The notes: generated by a model from the sequence alone, not told the origin. A stretch of DNA of 64,000 nucleotides from Schistocerca nitens (GCF_023898315.1 NC_064621.1:135964521-136028520); one strand, 5' to 3'; counted from the stretch's first letter, positions 1 to 11,799 are shown. Program-made: numbers and translations.

Positions 1-88
1 CACCGTTCGTATAGAGCTCGAGCAGCTTGGCTTTGTGAGAAAACAACGAAACGATCGGACAAAATTATCTCGAATACCACGCAAGAAC

Positions 89-291
89 GCCGGCCGCTGG
101 TGGCCGAGCGGTTCTAGGCACTTCAGCCTGGACCCGCACGACCGCTACGGTCGCAGGTTCGAATCCTGCCTCGGGCATGGATGTGTGTGCTGTCCTTAGG
201 TTAGTTAGGTTTAAGTAGTTCTAAGTTCTAGGGGACTGATGACCTGAGATGTTAAGTCCCACAGTGCTCAGAGCCATTTGAACCATTTCAC
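89..291 (+). mobile_element. tRNA-headed SINE (family A), full length
   Basis: The head has a pol III A box (TGGCCGAGCGG) and B box (GGTTCGAATCC) like a tRNA-Leu/Ser type gene. It is followed by the family tail with TCTAGGGGACTGATGACC and GAGCCATTTGAACCA. A 12-bp target-site duplication, CCACGCAAGAAC, lies at 77-88 and 292-303, which fixes the boundaries and shows insertion by target-primed reverse transcription. It is non-coding and depends on a LINE in trans. Confidence 0.93.
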
Positions 292-303
292 CCACGCAAG
301 AAC

Positions 304-1050
304 ACTCACGAAGATGACGGACAAGTGTACTGTAAGCGGCTTTGAATCGACAACCTTTAAATGTGACTGATTTATTGTGTAAGCGAACTCCGTTTTTAAT
401 GCATAAATGACGCTCCTCTTAACGTCAATAATGAGAAATGAGCTATACTACAATCTTGAACAAAATAAGACAATAGTTAAATACGCCTATACCAACATGC
501 CATACAAAATAGCCACAGAGCATGCTGAAACACAATATTATGTCAAACAAAATATTGCGTAATGTTCTACTTGTTAATTCGAGTGCAGAAAAGTTTGCTG
601 GAGATCATAGGCTCTACGCCCGACATATGATGATCGCTTGGGCAACGCTGATCTGTTTCAAGAGGCCGCTGGGTTGATGACGCTGAAACTGGTGTTATCA
701 TGACAGACACCCACGAGCCCTTTCACAAACACGTTTCTGCAAGGTTTTTCAGTTACTGGCTGGTTAGAAAATGAACGAAGCTATCGCTGACCTTCTGTCA
801 GACTCATTCTTTAGCAGACAGGCGCTATACTGCTTAGTAAAGAAAGAAAAAGGGTGGGCTTGATATCACGGCTCTGCGTTTCCACTGCATGACGTTGACT
901 ACTAGACCATTAACGGTTATTCACAACAGCTCAAGTGGAAGTCAAAACTTTTCGTACTATGTGCTGCGTGCCCCATTATGACAAAAACATGATGATGAGA
1001 CATGTGAAATTCGGTAGCTGGTTTGACTGACGCTAGCTTGTAATGGCTAA
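304..1050. other. No gene recognised
   Basis: AT-rich unique-looking sequence. Only short frames are present, and none shows a motif, codon pattern or splice context that I can support. Confidence 0.5.
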
Positions 1051-1061
1051 GGTGTGGGTCG

Positions 1062-1249
1062 AATGGCTCTGAGCACTATGGGACTCAACATCTTAGGTCA
1101 TAAGTCCCCTAGAACTTAGAACTACTTAAACCTAACTAACCTAAGGACATCACACACACCCATGCCCGAGGCAGGATTCGAACCTGCGACCGTAGCAGTC
1201 CCGCGGCTCCGGACTGCAGCGCCAGAACCGCTAGACCACCGCGGCCGGC
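1062..1249 (-). mobile_element. tRNA-headed SINE (family A), minus strand
   Basis: Reverse-complement copy of the family A SINE. The tail side comes first (GGCTCTGAGCACTATGGGAC), then the B box complement GGATTCGAACC, and it ends at GCGGCCGGC. The 11-bp duplication GGTGTGGGTCG flanks it at 1051-1061 and 1250-1260. An 80-codon frame crossing it is a repeat artefact. Confidence 0.93.
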
Positions 1250-1261
1250 GGTGTGGGTCGG

Positions 1262-3330
1262 ATTTCGGCTGTGGGTACCAGTTTTAACAGCCTCAAACAT
1301 ACCCTCTTCACCTGCAGCAACACCAAACCGGATTGCAGGATTGCGCCGTGGTTCCAAATCAACAGCAAACATGTCCATTCGCTACTGAATGGAACAGAGC
1401 TGGATTAGTTTTGGCTGTCAGAGGCGGAAGACGCTGCTTGCAGAAACTCTGTCTCTAGTAAGCTTTCTTACGCCAGTAACGTTTAGTTCACGAATCAGTT
1501 ACCATGTAAGGCCATGCGACCGTTTATTTTAAGCGACCTTGAGATTTTGAAAATATTGGCTCAAACTCCAATTTTTCTCTGGATTTGAAGCCTTCGAGAT
1601 GATACTGGCCCATCATTCATTTGTTTTCTCACGATGCGAAACTCCTCTAGGTCTCTGCGAACGGTACGCTCCAAACAACTAGTGAAAGAGAATTTCATGG
1701 TTGACGTCTCTTGGTGTGGGGTCAACAACGACAATATGCTCGGAATTGGAGTTCGAGGTGGCACAAGACTATTCATTGCATTACCTCTAACCGCACATGT
1801 GCATATCTCGCTACTGGTGAAGAAACAATAAATATTTCATGTCTATTTGTAGGTATAAGAAACAGTGAAAAGTGCTCTGTTCGGATCCCTGCCATGCAAA
1901 AATCATTTCAGGTTGTAATATCAAGCTATTGGTGAACATATTTAACATCTGACCTCTGGCTGTGAGTATTTAATAGTTCATATAGCTACAGGATTCACCA
2001 CAATTTTACGTCATGGCGTTTCAGACCACTTTATTACATATTTACCGTGGTTACTTCTCAGGGGCAGTGTGAGCTTCATAATGTTCCAGGCGCAGTATTA
2101 AACGTATTGCCATTCATTTCCTGGTTCGGACGTTCGTCCTTGCAAATTGATACTGGTGAACACTTCGATATTTTGCGTCTCCTTATGCCTAATCTAGTAT
2201 CGAAAAGACACGCAGGCTTTGGTTAACATTAGGTTTAAATTCGGATCACGAACATGTCATTTAATGGGTGTGACATGACTTTCGAAGCGTCACTTATTGC
2301 TACGAAGTTTCATTTACGAGTGTTAGGGACTGTCTCGTCTCTAATAACGTGTTTTCGAATATTTGTTGTATCGTGGTATTAGTTTACATCTGAACTGGCT
2401 GCTATAATGAGCAGTGTTCTCTAGTGGTGTTTTGCGGTAACCATTGTGTATAGTCAAACGACTGTACCCCACAGGGTTTCGACGTTTAGAGGACCTGAAA
2501 CACAAATTCATTATGTTGGTTACATTCAGCAGTCGCGGTTTTTTCTCTTTTGCCGTCAACTGTACTTAGGAACTGGTATTCCACTGAAATTTAGAAGTGT
2601 TACAATCGAGGAAACCTTGTCAGTATGCTACTGTATTTAGCAGTCTACCTATTGCAATATTATTCCACTACAAGCCATTAGAGGATAAGTGAAATGAAAT
2701 TATGTAGAACTATTATCAACAATCACTTAGAAACTAAATCCATTTCGAAATACAAGCTAAAGAGAAGTAAAACATATTTCCATTTTCCAGACAGGTAAAA
2801 TCATTAATACTTTAAAGAAACTCAGTTTATTTGCAAACATGACATGCTTCGCATTGGGAGACCTTCTACTGTTTCAAAGCACAAGATGGTGCTCGAGCAA
2901 CAAATTATAGCTTAACAGTCCACCCTTTGCGTGATTAGTTTTAAAAATGTGTAAAATATTAATCACTTCAGAATTCTATAACTAAATAATTAACAGTATC
3001 TCCAAAATAGAACTGGAAATATTTGCAAATGCTGCACAAAACCAAGTTCGTGTCTCACCCCAATATTAGAACATCCCACAAACCGTCTATAGTGGTCTCT
3101 AACGTGTATTCTTTCATGAGATTCCAAAATTGCTCATTTTATTTAAACTTCGACCAAGAAATATCACTTACTTCTAGATACACTGTCTGCCAGGTACAAC
3201 ACTCTGATCTACACTTTCCTCGGAAATTTGTGCAGGGAGGCAACCAAAAGCATCTTTTGCTGTTAGTAATGAGAACTCGGACGCCACAAGATGGCTCCAT
3301 TCAGTAATATTCAGCCCTTATCATACTATT
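1262..3330. other. No gene recognised
   Basis: About 2 kb of AT-rich sequence. Frames of 64-94 codons occur on both strands but lack recognisable domains. No repeat boundary was found. Confidence 0.45.
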
Positions 3331-3349
3331 ACAATGGGTAATTAATTTT

Positions 3350-4022
3350 ATGACGATGATGTACGAGAAGAGATTGCTGGTAGTTGGCTCTCTGAAGAGA
3401 AACGCATGCTAAATACCCATCTCGCTGAAATCTGTGATGCCAAGTGTGAATAAAAATCGAACATTTTCGCCTACAGATAGCAACGTACGATGGTTCCCTA
3501 CGATCGTAAGACCAAGGAACATGTAATAGGGATTCACAGCATGCGTTTCGATGATCAAACAGACCTCAAATCTGGGAAATCAAAGAAGGCAAAGACTGTG
3601 ACGTTTGGCAATCAAACTACAGGAGAGATTGGTACCGTCGACAAGCTGTGTGCTACGGACGACGAATTTAGAACATACGGCGCTGTGGCCCATCATGGTC
3701 TTGTTTTGTACCTCAACGTAGCTGGCTTAAACGCATAAATACTTTTAGATGGTAATGACCACACAATTTGAAGTCATCGGTTTTTTCTTTGTCAACTTGC
3801 AAAAGAGATTGTCAAGCTTCATATGACTCGACAAGGGTTATCAAACGGTCAGCTTCCAAACATTCTGCGAACGTCAATTATCAAAGTGACAAACCAAACA
3901 TTAATCGCATCTCACGAGTAAAAAGAAAGAGGAACAGAAGGCTTTAAACTGAAGAGCTGTGGAAAAGGTCAAGCAGGCACCCAACGCCAACGGCAAAATA
4001 CTGCTTCGAAAAATGTGCATTA
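3350..4022 (+). pseudogene. piggyBac-like transposase remnant
   Basis: The readable frame at 3490-3738 matches the C-terminal part of piggyBac-family transposases as I know them. It has a K-rich stretch, then TFGNQTTGEIGTVDKLCA (family pattern: F-N-x-TK-x-GVD-x-VDxLC), then YLNVAGLNA (family: FYxxLNVAGINA). Downstream, after frame breaks, KRLVKLHMTR and LPNILRTSI fit the region before the C-terminal Cys-rich domain. The N-terminal half and the first catalytic Asp residues are missing, and I saw no TTAA-flanked ends. It is a dead fragment, cut at its 3' side by the mariner derivative beginning at 4025. Confidence 0.6.
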
Positions 4023-4024
4023 TA

Positions 4025-4685
4025 CGAGGGCTATTCGGAAAGTAAGGAACGATAGGTCGCGAAATGGAAACCACAGTGAAAATCAAAACTGTTTTATCTG
4101 CAACAGTTAGCTACAACTTCTAGCTACTTATCTCCATAGTCGCCAGTCTGACTTAGACGTTTGTCGTAGCATTGTACCAACTTTCCAATACCCTCGTTAT
4201 AGAAGGCAGCCTCCAGTGCTTTCCGCCCATTTTCTACGCCGGCCTACAGCTCTTTGACTGTGCCAAAATGTTGCCTTCATAGCCAGCGGTTCATGTGAGC
4301 AGAGATGAAACTCAGAGGGAGACAATTACGGGCTGTATTGTGGGTAATCAAATATTTCCAATTGAAAACGATGCAGGAGCATCTTCATCGCCCCTGCAAA
4401 ATGTGGCTGAGAATTTTCTTAAAGAAGAAAACGCACGGCAGTTATTTAATGTTGGTTGCATAGCTTCAGGCGAATTTCTCACCAGGGCCTCGTACTTCGC
4501 GGGAGACACTGATGATCTAGGTATCTTTATGTGCTCCCTGTGTGCTCAGAACTAAAAAGAAAGACGTAACTCGGTCGACGGCCATACTAGAGACACTGCC
4601 CAACGCAGCTGTGCAAAACGTCATCGGATTCTCACTGTGTTTCCATTTCGCGACCGATCGTTCCTTACTTTCCGAAGAACCTTCG
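4025..4685 (-). mobile_element. Decayed, internally deleted mariner element
   Basis: Long terminal inverted repeats are visible: the left end CGAGGGCTATTCGGAAAGTA pairs with the right end read in reverse (CGAAGGTTCTTCGGAAAGTA), and similarity continues for about 55 bp. TA dinucleotides flank it at 4023-4024 and 4686-4687. Inside, on the minus strand (about 4560 to 4124), a decayed mariner transposase C-terminus reads approximately ENSQPHF, DYPQYSP, SEFHL and FYNEGIGKLVQCYDKR, ending at the stop at 4124-4126. The second catalytic Asp of HDNARPH is replaced and the N-terminal half is gone, so the element is non-autonomous. It sits in the piggyBac remnant. Confidence 0.75.
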
Positions 4686-4791
4686 TATCTGATGATGAAG
4701 CATATGCATGTAATGTGTAAATCATCTGCCAAAAATTCAGCTTCTGTCTTAAGAGTTTCTCATGAAATGTGGTGCTTTTTCTATGCACTTA

Positions 4792-6198
4792 CACTACTGG
4801 CCATTAAAATTGCTACACCAAGAAGAAATGCAGATGATAAACGGGTATTCATTGGACAAATATATTATACTAGAACTGACACGTGATTACATTTTCACGC
4901 AATTTGGGTGAATAGATCCTGAGAAATTAGTACCCAGAACAACCACCTCTGGCCGTAATAACGGCCTTGATACGCCTGGGCATTGAGTCAAACAGACCTT
5001 GGATGGCGTATAGAGGTACAGCTGCCCATACAGCTTCAACACGGTATCACAATTCATCAAGAGTAGTGACTGGCATACTGTGACGAGCCAGTTGCTCGGC
5101 CACCATTGACCAGACGTTTTCAATTGGTGACAGATCTGGAGAATGTGCTGGCCAGGGCAGCAGTCGAACATTTTCTGTATCCATAAAGGACCGTACAGGA
5201 CCTGCAACATGCGGTCGTGCATTATCCTGCTGAAATGTAGAGTTTCGCAGGGATCGAATGAAGGGTAGAGCCACGGGTCGTAACACATCTGAAATGTAAC
5301 GTCAACTGTTCAAAGTGCCGTCAATGCGAACAAGAGGTGACCGAGACGTGTAACCAATGGCACCCCATACCATCACGCCGGGTGATACGCCAGTATGGTG
5401 ATGACGAAAACACACTTCCAGTGTGCGTTCACCGCGATGTCGCCAAACACAGATGCGATCATCATGATGCTGTAAACAGAACCTGGATTCATCCGAAAAA
5501 ATGACGTTTTGCCATTCATGCACCCAGGTTCGTCGTTGAGTACACCATCGCAGGCGCTCCTGTCTGTGATGCAGCGTCAAGGGCTACCGCAGCCTTGGTC
5601 TCCGAGCTGATAGTCCATGCTGCTGCAAACGTCGTCGAACTGTTCGTGCAGATGGTTGTTGTCTTGCAAACGTCCCCATCTGTTGACTCAGGGATCGAGA
5701 CATGGCTGCACGATCCGTTACAGCCATGCGAATAAGATGCCTGTCATCTCGACTGCTAGTGATACAACGCCGTTGGGATCGAGCACGGCGTTCCGTATTA
5801 CCCTCCTGAACCCACCGATTCCATATTCTGCTAACAGTCATTGGATCTCGACCAACGCGAGCAGAAATGTCGCGATACGATAAACCGCAATCGCGATAGG
5901 CTACAATCCGACCTTTATCAAAGTCGGAAACGTGATGGTAGGCATTTCTCCTCCTTACACGAGGCATCACAAAAACGTTTCACCAGGCAACGCCGGTCAA
6001 CTGCTGTTTGTGTATGAGAAATCTGTTGGAAATTTTTCTGATGTCAGCACGTTGTAGGTGTTGCCACCGGCGCCAACCTTGTGTGAATGCTCTGAAAAGC
6101 TAATCATTTGCATATCACAGCATCTTCTTCCTGTCGGTTAAATTTCGCGTCTGTAGCACGCCCTCTTCGTGGTGTAACAATTTTAATGGCCAGTAGTG
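4792..6198 (-). mobile_element. Tc1-family DNA transposon, family 1 copy 1
   Basis: About 30-bp terminal inverted repeats begin CACTACTGGCCATTAAAATT. The two ends differ at about one position. TA target duplications lie at 4790-4791 and 6199-6200. The element is 1,407 bp with one transposase gene on the minus strand. The same family recurs at 8743-10322 (plus strand) and 33131-34498 (minus strand). All three copies carry disabling mutations. Confidence 0.95.
4927..5967 (-). pseudogene. Tc1 transposase (DD34E), three in-frame stops
   Basis: From ATG at 5965-5967 to the stop at 4927-4929 the frame is 1,041 nt (347 codons), the same length as copy 2, so there is no net frameshift. The N-terminus holds paired helix-turn-helix DNA-binding segments (VSDFDKGRIVAYRDCGLS, then RTVRRRLQQHGL). 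The DDE core has FSDESRF, FQQDNARPH and SPDLSPIENVW, with 34 residues between the second Asp and the Glu. Nonsense codons stand at 5584-5586 (Leu to TAG), 5302-5304 (Gly to TGA) and 5047-5049 (Trp to TGA), each inferred by comparison with the other copies. It cannot make active transposase. Confidence 0.93.
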
Positions 6199-6200
6199 TA

Positions 6201-6778
6201 TAATTATTTTGATATCGTTTTGCTGTTAGATCAATTTTGCATTCTTCTTTAAAATTTTGTTTACTGGTTTTGGACGCGCTGATAGTGAACACGTTTACCA
6301 CTTACGAACGTGTTACACGTGTTATTAAATACAAATATGTCTATGTTCTACATTCGTTATTGAACACAGGTAAATTGCTGAAGAAACAAAATAATACAGC
6401 ACTTTTAAAGGAAGTAATAATGTGGCCATGATCATTAATTTAAAATAAAATTGAAAAACTTTTTTAAATTAAAAAAAAAGAACGAGAGAAACCTCAAGTA
6501 TAATGGAGAAATTGAGAGTGCACCTGTAAGACCCACATGACCATAAATGGCACATGTGACTAACAGAGAGTAAGTGCAATGAGTCAGTTGACTTCAAATT
6601 CGGTTTAGAATCCCTACCGAAAGTAAAAATCTCCACTTGTGTTCAGCAGTTCCCTTACATTAATTTTTGTACAGAGCTCTCCGAAGTTCCTAATTCAGTA
6701 ACCTATGGCGTTGTACGGTGGCTTTCGAGCGGAATACATAAGCAGAAAAATTGTAACAAACAAACAAAACACATAATT
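6201..6778. other. No gene recognised
   Basis: AT-rich sequence between the Tc1 copy and the RTE element, with a short A-run near 6470. No coding or repeat signal that I can support. Confidence 0.45.
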
Positions 6779-7860
6779 GATGTTGTTGTGGTCTTTAGTC
6801 CAGAGACTGGTTTGATCCAGCTCTCCATCCTACTCTACCCTGTGTAAGCCTCTTCATCTCCCAGTACCTACTGCAACCTACATCCTTCTGTATCTGCTTA
6901 GTGTATTCATCTCTTGGTCTCCATCTACGATTTCTACCCTTTACGCTGCACTCCAATACTAAATTGATGATCCCTTGATGCCTCAGAACATGTCCTACCA
7001 AGCGATCCCTACTTCTAGTTAAGTTGTGCCACTAATTTCTCTTCTCTCCAATTCTATTCAATACATCCTCATCAGTTATGTGATCTACCCATCTAATCTT
7101 CAGCATTCTTCCGTAGCACCACATTTCGAAAGCTTCTTGTCTAAACTATTTATAGTTCACGTTTCTCTTCCATACATGGCTCCACTCCATACAAATACTT
7201 TCAGAAACGACTTCCTGACACTTAAATCTATACTCGATGTTAACAAATTTCTCTTCTTCAGAAACGCTTCCCTTGTCACTGCCATGCTACATTTTACATG
7301 CTCTCTACTTCGACCATCGTGAGTTATTTTGCTCCCCAAATAGCAAAACTCATTTACTACTTTAAGTCTCCCATTTTCTAATCTAATTCCCTCAGCATCA
7401 CCCGATTTAGTTCGACTACATTCCATTATCCTCATTTTGCTTTTGTTGATGTTCATCATATATCCTCCTTTCAAGACACTGTCCATTCCGTACAACTGCT
7501 CTTCCAGGTCCTTTACTGTCTCTGACATAATTACAACCTGAAAGTTTATATTTCTTCTCCATGGATTTTAATTCCTACTCCGAATTTTTTTTTTCCTTTA
7601 CTGTTTGCTCAATATACAGATTGAATAACATCCGGGATAGGCAACAACTCTGTCTCACTCCCTTCCCAACCACTGCTTCCCTTTCATGCCCCTCGACTCT
7701 TATAACTGCCATCTGGTTTCTGTACAAATTGTAAATAGCCTTTCGCTCCCTGTATTTTACCCCTGCCACCTTCAGAATTTGAAAGAAAGTATTCCAGTCA
7801 CCATTGTCAAAGGCTTTCTCTACGTCTACAAACGCTAGAAACGTATGTTTCCCTTTCAAG
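6779..7860 (-). mobile_element. RTE-type LINE, 5'-truncated and decayed (copy A)
   Basis: This is the minus-strand 3' half of an RTE-clade endonuclease-reverse transcriptase element, the same family as 42304-43695. Readable pieces are 7575-7860 (VEKAFDNGDW, YNLYRNQMAV, GKGVRQ), 7157-7528 (NINKSKMRIMECSR, FCYLGSKIT) and 6795-7001 (VGHVLRHQGI, RPRDEYTKQIQKDVG). The 3' end is the family signature GACTxxAGACCACAACAACA. Truncation falls at about 7860 inside the reverse transcriptase. The region corresponding to the FADD box (about 7530-7560) is altered and frameshifted, so it is not functional. Confidence 0.88.
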
Positions 7861-8740
7861 AGTACATATACATAAATAATGTAAAAGGCAAAATAAATCA
7901 TCCTGTGCCGTAGTGAAAGCGGTTACCTCAGTTGTTAATAATACATCTTTCACGTGTGCTTTAGTAGACCCATTGAAAAGTGGATTTATGCAGTTATACG
8001 CACATATCAAACAGAAAAATTGTTTTTTTTTTTTTTTTTTTTTTGGCACTGACAATCTGTCTGTAACACAGACCTACAAATATGTAGTATTCAGATGATG
8101 AATTTAACGAATATGCGATGCACTTCGGACGCAGAGAATGTGATTCAACTATATGAATTTGATCTGTGTATCTGAAGAGGCAGAACGAGTATTACGATTT
8201 AAACCATTCTTCCGCTGAAGTAATAAATTAGCTAATGGAAACTATCACAGGAGCTGGACGGGATATTAATAACGATGCTGATTCCAACGATGCAAAGAGC
8301 TGCAAAACAAATATCAGCGAGCTGGATGTACGCGATAGTCCGATTTACTTGATGTGGCCCAGTGGAATTATCGAAATCGTATAAACAGCGTATTACGCGA
8401 TTAAGTGAGGTCTGCCATTGTCGTGTTATTACAGGTTTCGTTGTTGATTAGAGGCTCCTGCTATGAGATGAAGGGTCATAATGATAGGCGTCCAACGCTA
8501 TCATTTGTCATTCTAACGTCGTTTCAGTTATAAGTAGTGCTGCTTAAATAAAACTTTTGATTTCTCAAGTTGCCAAAGAAATCTTTCAAAATCCATCCTT
8601 AATTGGAATATTTTGATAGTAAGTCCAAACACAGAATGTTGCTCTAATACATAACAGAGCAAATAGCAATTACTAAAGAAAGATTAGAGAAACGAGCATT
8701 CAAACGGTTGTAGTAATTTTATCGAATTCAGAAAGAGTAC
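7861..8740. other. No gene recognised; poly(T) run
   Basis: Unique-looking sequence. A run of 22 T lies at 8023-8044, which could be the poly(A) of a minus-strand retrocopy, but I see no recognisable body next to it and no clear flanking duplication. Confidence 0.45.
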
Positions 8741-8967
8741 TAAACAACCGGCCATTAAAATTGCTACATCATGAAGATTACGTGCTACAGACGCGAAAAT
8801 TAACCGACAGGAAGAAGATGCTGTGATATGCAAATGATTAGCTTTACAGAGCGTTCACATACGATTGGCACCGGTGGCGCGTGCTGACATGAGGAACGTC
8901 TCCAACCAACCCATTTCTCATACACAAACAGCAGTTGACCGGCGTTGCCTGGTGAAACGTTGTTGTG

Positions 8968-10008
8968 ATGGCTCGTGTAAGAAGAAGAAATGCCTACCAT
9001 CACGTTTCCGACTTTGATAAAGGTCGGATTGTAGCCTATCGCGATTGCGGTTTATCGTATCGCGACATTGCTGCTTGCGTTGGTCGAGATCCAATGACTG
9101 TTAGCAGAATAAGGAATAGATGGGTTCAGGAGGGTAATACGGAACGCCGTGCTGGATCCCAACGGCCTCGTATCACTAGCAGCCGATATGACAGGCATCT
9201 TATCTGCATGGCTGTAACGGATCGTGCGGCCACGTCTCGATCCCTGAGTCAACAGATAGGGACGTTTGCAAGACGACAACCATCTGCACGAACGATTGGA
9301 CGACATTTGCAGCAGCATGGACTATCAGCTCGGAGATCATGGCTGCGGTTACCCTTGACGCTGCATCACAGACAGGAGTGCCTGCGATGGCGCACTCAAC
9401 GACGAACCTGGGTGCACGAATGGCAAATCGTCATTTTTTCGGATGAATCCAGGTTCTGTTTACAGCATCATGATGGTCGCATCTGTGTTTGGCTACATTG
9501 CGGTGAACGCACATTGGAAGCGTGTATTCGTCATCGCCATACTGGCGTATCACCCGGCGTGAAGGTATGGGGTGCCATTGGTTACACGTCTCGGTCACCT
9601 CTTGTTCGCATTGACGGCACTTTGAACAGTGGACATTACATTTCAAATGTGTTACGACCCGTAGCTCTACGCTTCATTCGATCCTTGCGAAACCCTACAT
9701 TTCAGTCGGATAATGCACGACCGAATGTTACAGGTCCTGTACGGGCCTCTCTGGATACAGAAAATGTTCGACTGTTGCCCTGGCCAGCACATTCTTCAGA
9801 TCTCTCACCAACTGAAAACGTCTGGTAAATGGTGGCCGAGCAACTGGCTCGTCACAATATGCCAGTCACTACTCTTGATGAACAGTAGTACCGTGTTGAA
9901 GCTGCATGGGGAGCTGTAACTGCACACGATATCCAAGCTCTGTTTGACTCAATGCCCAGGCGTATCAAGGCCGTTATTACGGCCAGACGTGGTTGTTCTG
10001 GGTACTGA
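8968..10008 (+). pseudogene. Tc1 transposase (DD34E), two in-frame stops
   Basis: The frame runs 347 codons from the ATG at 8968 to TGA at 10006-10008. It is open for 286 codons to a premature TAA at 9826-9828, where copy 1 reads Trp-Ser-Met. A second stop, TAG, lies at 9886-9888 in place of Trp. The N-terminal helix-turn-helix pair, FSDESRF, QSDNARPN and LSPTENVW are present; in QSDNARPN the Gln before Asp and the His after Pro are changed. Of the three family 1 copies this has the longest single open stretch. A start two codons earlier would need GTG, so I chose ATG. Confidence 0.93.
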
Positions 10009-10046
10009 TTTCTCAGGATCTATGCACACAAATTGCGTGAAAATGT

Positions 10047-10214
10047 TCAAAAATGGTTCAAATGGCTCTGAGCACTATCGGACTCAACTGCTGTGGTCAT
10101 AAGTCCCCTAGAACTTAGAACTACTTAAACGTAACTAACCTAAGGACAGCACACAACACCCAGCCATCACGAGGCTGAGAAAATCCCTGACCTCGCCGGG
10201 AATCGAACCCGGGA
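10047..10214 (-). mobile_element. SINE with alternative tRNA head (family A'), 5' truncated, nested in Tc1
   Basis: The tail is family A (GGCTCTGAGCACTAT; CCCCTAGAACTTAGAACTAC), but the head is the type with GCCATCACGAGGCTGAGAAA and the B box complement GGAATCGAACCC, cut off just beyond the B box. The 11-bp duplication CGTGAAAATGT at 10036-10046 and 10215-10225 is Tc1 sequence, proving insertion into the transposon after it had arrived. Confidence 0.93.
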
Positions 10215-10324
10215 CGTGAAAATGTAACCACATGTCAATTCTAGTATAATATATCTGTCCAATGAATACCCGTTTATCATCTGCATTTCTTCTTGGTGTA
10301 GCAATTTTAACGGTCATTAGTGTA

Positions 10325-10599
10325 TATGTAACCCCGCGTCAGTTTCGCAGGAGTGCTCCTGTCGCTCGCGCAATGCAATGACATGACAATTCTTACCGTT
10401 TCGCCACATCTGAGCTAGAAATGTTGAAGCAATTTACTGGCGTGTTTCGTAACATGCGCAGAGATGTTACAACCATTAATACACTATCTTTTCATAAGTA
10501 GACGGACAGCCGTACGGAAATGACCACTAGATGTCACGGGAGGGGGACACGACGGAGTTAAAGGACGTGGACAGCCCTGCGTTGTGAGTGGAGAAGCAG
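10325..10599. other. No feature recognised
   Basis: Short spacer between the Tc1 copy and an older Tc1 relic. No motif was found. Confidence 0.4.
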
Positions 10600-11790
10600 A
10601 CTGGGCCGGTTAGGAGCGCTCAGTAACTTCGGACGTGGACTGGCAGTTGGATGGTCACCTGAGTGACAGATGCGTCAGGGACATTTCAACCGTTCTAAAG
10701 CGGCCAAGTCGACAGCTGGTGATGTGACTTTGAAGTGTAAACACGAAGCAACAACCAGAGCTAAACAAAGACCGGGCGGAACTCACGTACTGATGGACAG
10801 GGATTGTCGGGCAGCGCGTTGTAAAAACTCGCGGGAAGTCAGCGAAAGGAATCGCTCATGAGATTCAAAGTGCTGTGAGTACACCAACTAGGACACTGAC
10901 TGTGCAACGGGAGTTGAAAATAATGGGGTGCAGTGGACGAGAAGTTCCTCAAAAGCAAAACATTCCTGTGTTCAGTGCTACAACTGGGATTACGTAAAGG
11001 GTGACGTTACTGTATATGAGTGATCAGTAGTGGTGGATCACACTTTACCCTGTGGCAAACTGATAGAATGGTTTGGGTTTGGCGAACGTCTGGAGAACGC
11101 TATCTGCGAGCATGTGTAATCCCAACAGTGAAGTACAGAGAAGATGATGTTACTATATGAGGGTGTTTTCCGTGGTGGCCGAGCGGTTCTAGGCGCTACA
11201 GTCTGGAACCGCGCGACCGCTACGGTCGCAGGTTCTAATCCTGCCTCGGACATGGATGCGTGTGATGTCTTTAGGTTAGTTAGGTTCAAGTAGCTCTAAG
11301 TTCTAGGGGACTTATGACCTCAGCAGTTAAGTCCCATAGTGCTCAGAGCCATTTGAACCATTTTTCCGTGGTTACGGTGTGTTCCCCATATTGCCCATAA
11401 GTAAACACTAAATGCAGAGGAGTATGAACACATTCTGCAGCATTGTCGGTGCCCACGCGGACTGTTACTGTATTAGCATGAAAAGTCGTAACTTAGCGTT
11501 TGTGAGATAATGGTTTGTGGGTAATACAATCCCAGAAATGGAGTGGTCTGACCAGAATCCCGACCTGAAACAAGTGGAACACCTTTAGGATGGCTTAAAA
11601 AGTCGTCCTCGCTCCAGACTCCAGCGTCCTGTATCGCTACCTTCTCCGGTTTCGGTTCTAGAGGAAAAATGAGCTGACTGATCTCTTAGCTATTGTCATA
11701 GAAACTGACCGTTTCTTGCCGGCTATATAAAAGAAATCAATTTTCACCAAGAAATGTATATAAAAAAAAAGTAACATGCTGCGAGTGGTG
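10600..11790 (+). pseudogene. Old Tc1-like transposase relic, SINE-interrupted
   Basis: Scattered plus-strand motifs in several frames fit a Tc1 transposase. TLTVQRELKIMG (second helix-turn-helix region) lies near 10900-10930. DESHFTLW-x-TDRMVWVWRTSGERYLRACV lies near 11030-11120 and contains the first catalytic Asp region. NGLW, a remnant of the SPDLNPIEHLWD region, and a C-terminal DRFLPAI lie near 11500-11730. Multiple stops and frameshifts are present. The element ends could not be placed. A SINE at 11177-11361 splits the region after the first Asp motif. Confidence 0.6.
11177..11361 (+). mobile_element. tRNA-headed SINE (family A)
   Basis: A box GGCCGAGCGGTTCTAGG and a B box with one change (GGTTCTAATCC) are followed by the family A tail. 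The duplication TTTTCCGTGGT lies at 11166-11176 and 11362-11372. It overlaps the SINE's own CCGTGGTGG start, so the left boundary is uncertain by about 7 bp. It interrupts the Tc1 relic. Confidence 0.92.
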
Positions 11791-11799
11791 ACATTTCTG

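Larger units (their letters stand above)
8743..10322 (+). mobile_element. Tc1-family DNA transposon, family 1 copy 2
   Basis: Plus-strand copy with mutated ends (AACAACCGGCCATTAAAATT on the left; complement of the family end with GGTCATTAGTG on the right). TA dinucleotides lie at 8741-8742 and 10323-10324. The extra length over copy 1 is accounted for by a SINE inserted near its 3' end at 10047-10214. More differences in the terminal repeats than in copy 1 suggest an older copy. Confidence 0.93.

Noticed and set aside
4887..5288. A 133-codon frame in Tc1 copy 1
   Set aside because: It overlaps the transposase in a different frame and arises from the same DNA; the true frame is in phase with the FSDESRF core.
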